A stretch of DNA of 64,000 nt, from the NCBI GenBank assembly GCA_943736015.1, contig OX031065.1, positions 1,371,501 through 1,435,500 of the forward strand, in the 5' to 3' direction. The position numbers were made by a program, and so were the translations under genes. Under the pieces are notes generated by a model. That model was not told the origin of the DNA and did no database searches. It saw only the letters and a list, made by a program, of their open reading frames with translations. Origin of the DNA: Tridacna crocea. Taxonomy: Eukaryota > Mollusca > Bivalvia > Cardiida > Cardiidae. Numbering within the stretch: position 1 is the first letter of the stretch; every line of letters begins with the position of its first letter. Shown piece after piece: positions 62,720-64,000 of the stretch.

Positions 62720-63380
62720 CTTCATCAAAAAAAATGCAATTAAAAATATATATTTTGGAGACACTGATGAAGGAAAAAAGACACCGGTATCGTTACTGGT
62801 AGTAATTTTGACACTGAGCACTACTTTTCCTCCATTTTTATACTAGATCTATATTTAGAAATGAAATGGAAACCTAAGTAAATTTAGAAATTTAAACTAT
62901 ATTTACTGTATCTAGAATTTGAAATAAACAAACTCTTAAAGTATCTTTATTAATAGGTAAAAAAACTAAATAAAGATTTTGATAATTTTAAAATTTTGCA
63001 TCAGTTTCCACTCTATAATCGTAGCAATTGAAAAAAGGCAAACACTATATTGAAGGTACGGATAATTATTTCACAATGAGAAATTAAATTAAGATTTTAC
63101 TAACGTTATTTCCCAGGAATTTAAATATTTTTTGCACTATAACTAAAGATCGAAAAAGCAAACACTGTATCGTGGTAAATGCTAACAGTTTTGACAAGGG
63201 GCACAACAGTTTCCTTCATTTTATGCTAGTTTTATTGCATGGATAATAATTGGTGAGTGATCACATCATAATCCAAATGTGATTGGTTGCTGTCATGGTA
63301 AAATGTACCGCCATGAATATCACTGCGCTAGAAATGGAAGGAAAGAACTACTATATAGTTTCAACATACAATTCTTTTTT
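62720..63380. other. No gene seen
   Basis: Very AT-rich. Two loosely similar stretches (GCAAACACTATATTGAAGGT near 63040, GCAAACACTGTATCGTGGTA near 63158) hint at an old repeat related to the LINE flank. Confidence 0.4.
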
Positions 63381-63465
63381 AACACCACTAAGAAGACCCT
63401 GTTGGAAAAGGAGAAATGCTGGTAACCAGTATTTCTCCCTTTTCCCACAATAATTTTATCGAGTC
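63381..63465 (+). mobile_element. Fam1 hairpin fragment
   Basis: GTTGGAAAAGGAGAAATGCT, GGTAACCAGTATTTCTCCC; tips lost. Confidence 0.6.
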
Positions 63466-64000
63466 TTGTTTCATCTCTTGGGGGAAATTGGTAAAAAGTA
63501 GATTTGTAAGAAACCGGGTTCATAAAAGGAAAAGGTATAACACCAGTGACAGAATGCTTCCGGCCATAGTATCAAAAAAAAAAAATTAGTCCCACTTGAG
63601 GATTTTCTTATCCCAGTTTTCAATTTACCAAAAAGTTACCAGTGTGACACCTTCCAAGCTTCCGGCTGAAGATGGATCTTAAAGATTAGCAAGTTGGTAA
63701 AACAAATCATTGGCGTTTCAGTGATTATGATTTATTCGAAGTAGCTGAATGTGCTGGCTTTTGACCTAATTTCAGGTACTGATAACAAATGAATGAATAG
63801 AAATTTGTGATTGGTTAAAAATGCAGACATGTTTATTATAAGGGTGCTACCCATTTGCTGGCAAATTATCGCCGTCCATCTTTTCTAAATGTACATCTAT
63901 TTCTTGTTGTACTGAAAACAGATCAAGAGTAGTTCAAAGTCTTGTATTTGTAGCCGGGTGTACTATTACATGTGTGTGTGTGTTTTTTACGCAAAATAAT

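Noticed and set aside
17978..63465. Interpretation of the spaced palindromes as a CRISPR-like array or as microRNA genes
   Set aside because: Copies are bounded by TTAA duplications and nest in other elements, so they are transposons; there is no regular spacer pattern. Individual small RNAs cannot be judged without data.

Overview
This is a eukaryotic window: AT-rich, exons widely spaced with GT-AG introns, and packed with short DNA transposons and tRNA-derived SINEs. Several dispersed repeats are of types I associate with bivalve molluscs (ends reading GGTGAGCGAT...GGCCCTCTTGTT, GCATTAAGCCCCGTTTT, and the inverted pair GATCAGACTGCAC / GTGCAGTCTGATC). Bivalve is therefore the best guess for the host; the species cannot be named from the sequence.

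Three genes can be supported. (1) Plus strand, 17.2-40.9 kb: the 3' part of a single-pass membrane protein gene. An LDL-receptor class A exon (17243-17392), a transmembrane exon (37392-37679) and a terminal exon (40575-40891) are linked by phase-1 introns, the first almost exactly 20 kb long. (2) Plus strand, 53.1-55.5 kb: the start of a gene of unknown function, with one well-supported exon (55430-55522) and two weaker upstream ones. (3) Minus strand, 61.7-57.3 kb: a complete, compact TALE-class homeobox gene. Three exons in matching phase encode 147 aa whose C-terminal half is an Iroquois-like homeodomain.

Most of the rest is one family of TTAA-flanked palindromic MITEs (Fam1), about 90 recognisable copies or pieces. 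A standard copy is 229 bp: a 55-nt short half (B: TTAACCC.TTACCACACAA ... AAGAAGCC), a 67-nt palindrome centred on GGTNACC, and a 107-nt long half (A: ... TCGTCTGCAAATGCTTTC ... AAAATTTTGTC ... GGTAAAGAGTTAA). In the entries below, strand + means B - palindrome (centre GGTAACC) - A, and strand - is the reverse (centre GGTTACC). A sister family, Fam2, keeps the 107/67/55 geometry with other sequence (loop GCTCGTNACGAGC). Paralogous filled and empty sites inside the window show insertion at TTAA with duplication of TTAA, and CCC at the element tips, which fits piggyBac-type mobilisation. The most unusual observations are fold-back isomers of Fam1 (A-A about 280 bp, B-B 177 bp), paired substitutions in the hairpin arms, and chains of elements sharing TTAA sites.

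Other repeats: a roughly 160-bp tandem array (1-1012), SINEs of at least four types, a 400-bp MULE-like element with a 9-bp target duplication beside the last exon of gene 1, a 976-bp TIR element at 59.8-60.8 kb, a 30-bp minisatellite derived from a repeat that runs through the stop codon of gene 1, and a LINE 5' fragment encoding a 2A-like motif at 62.6 kb. Short open frames in the window are mostly hairpin or repeat reading frames and are not annotated as genes.
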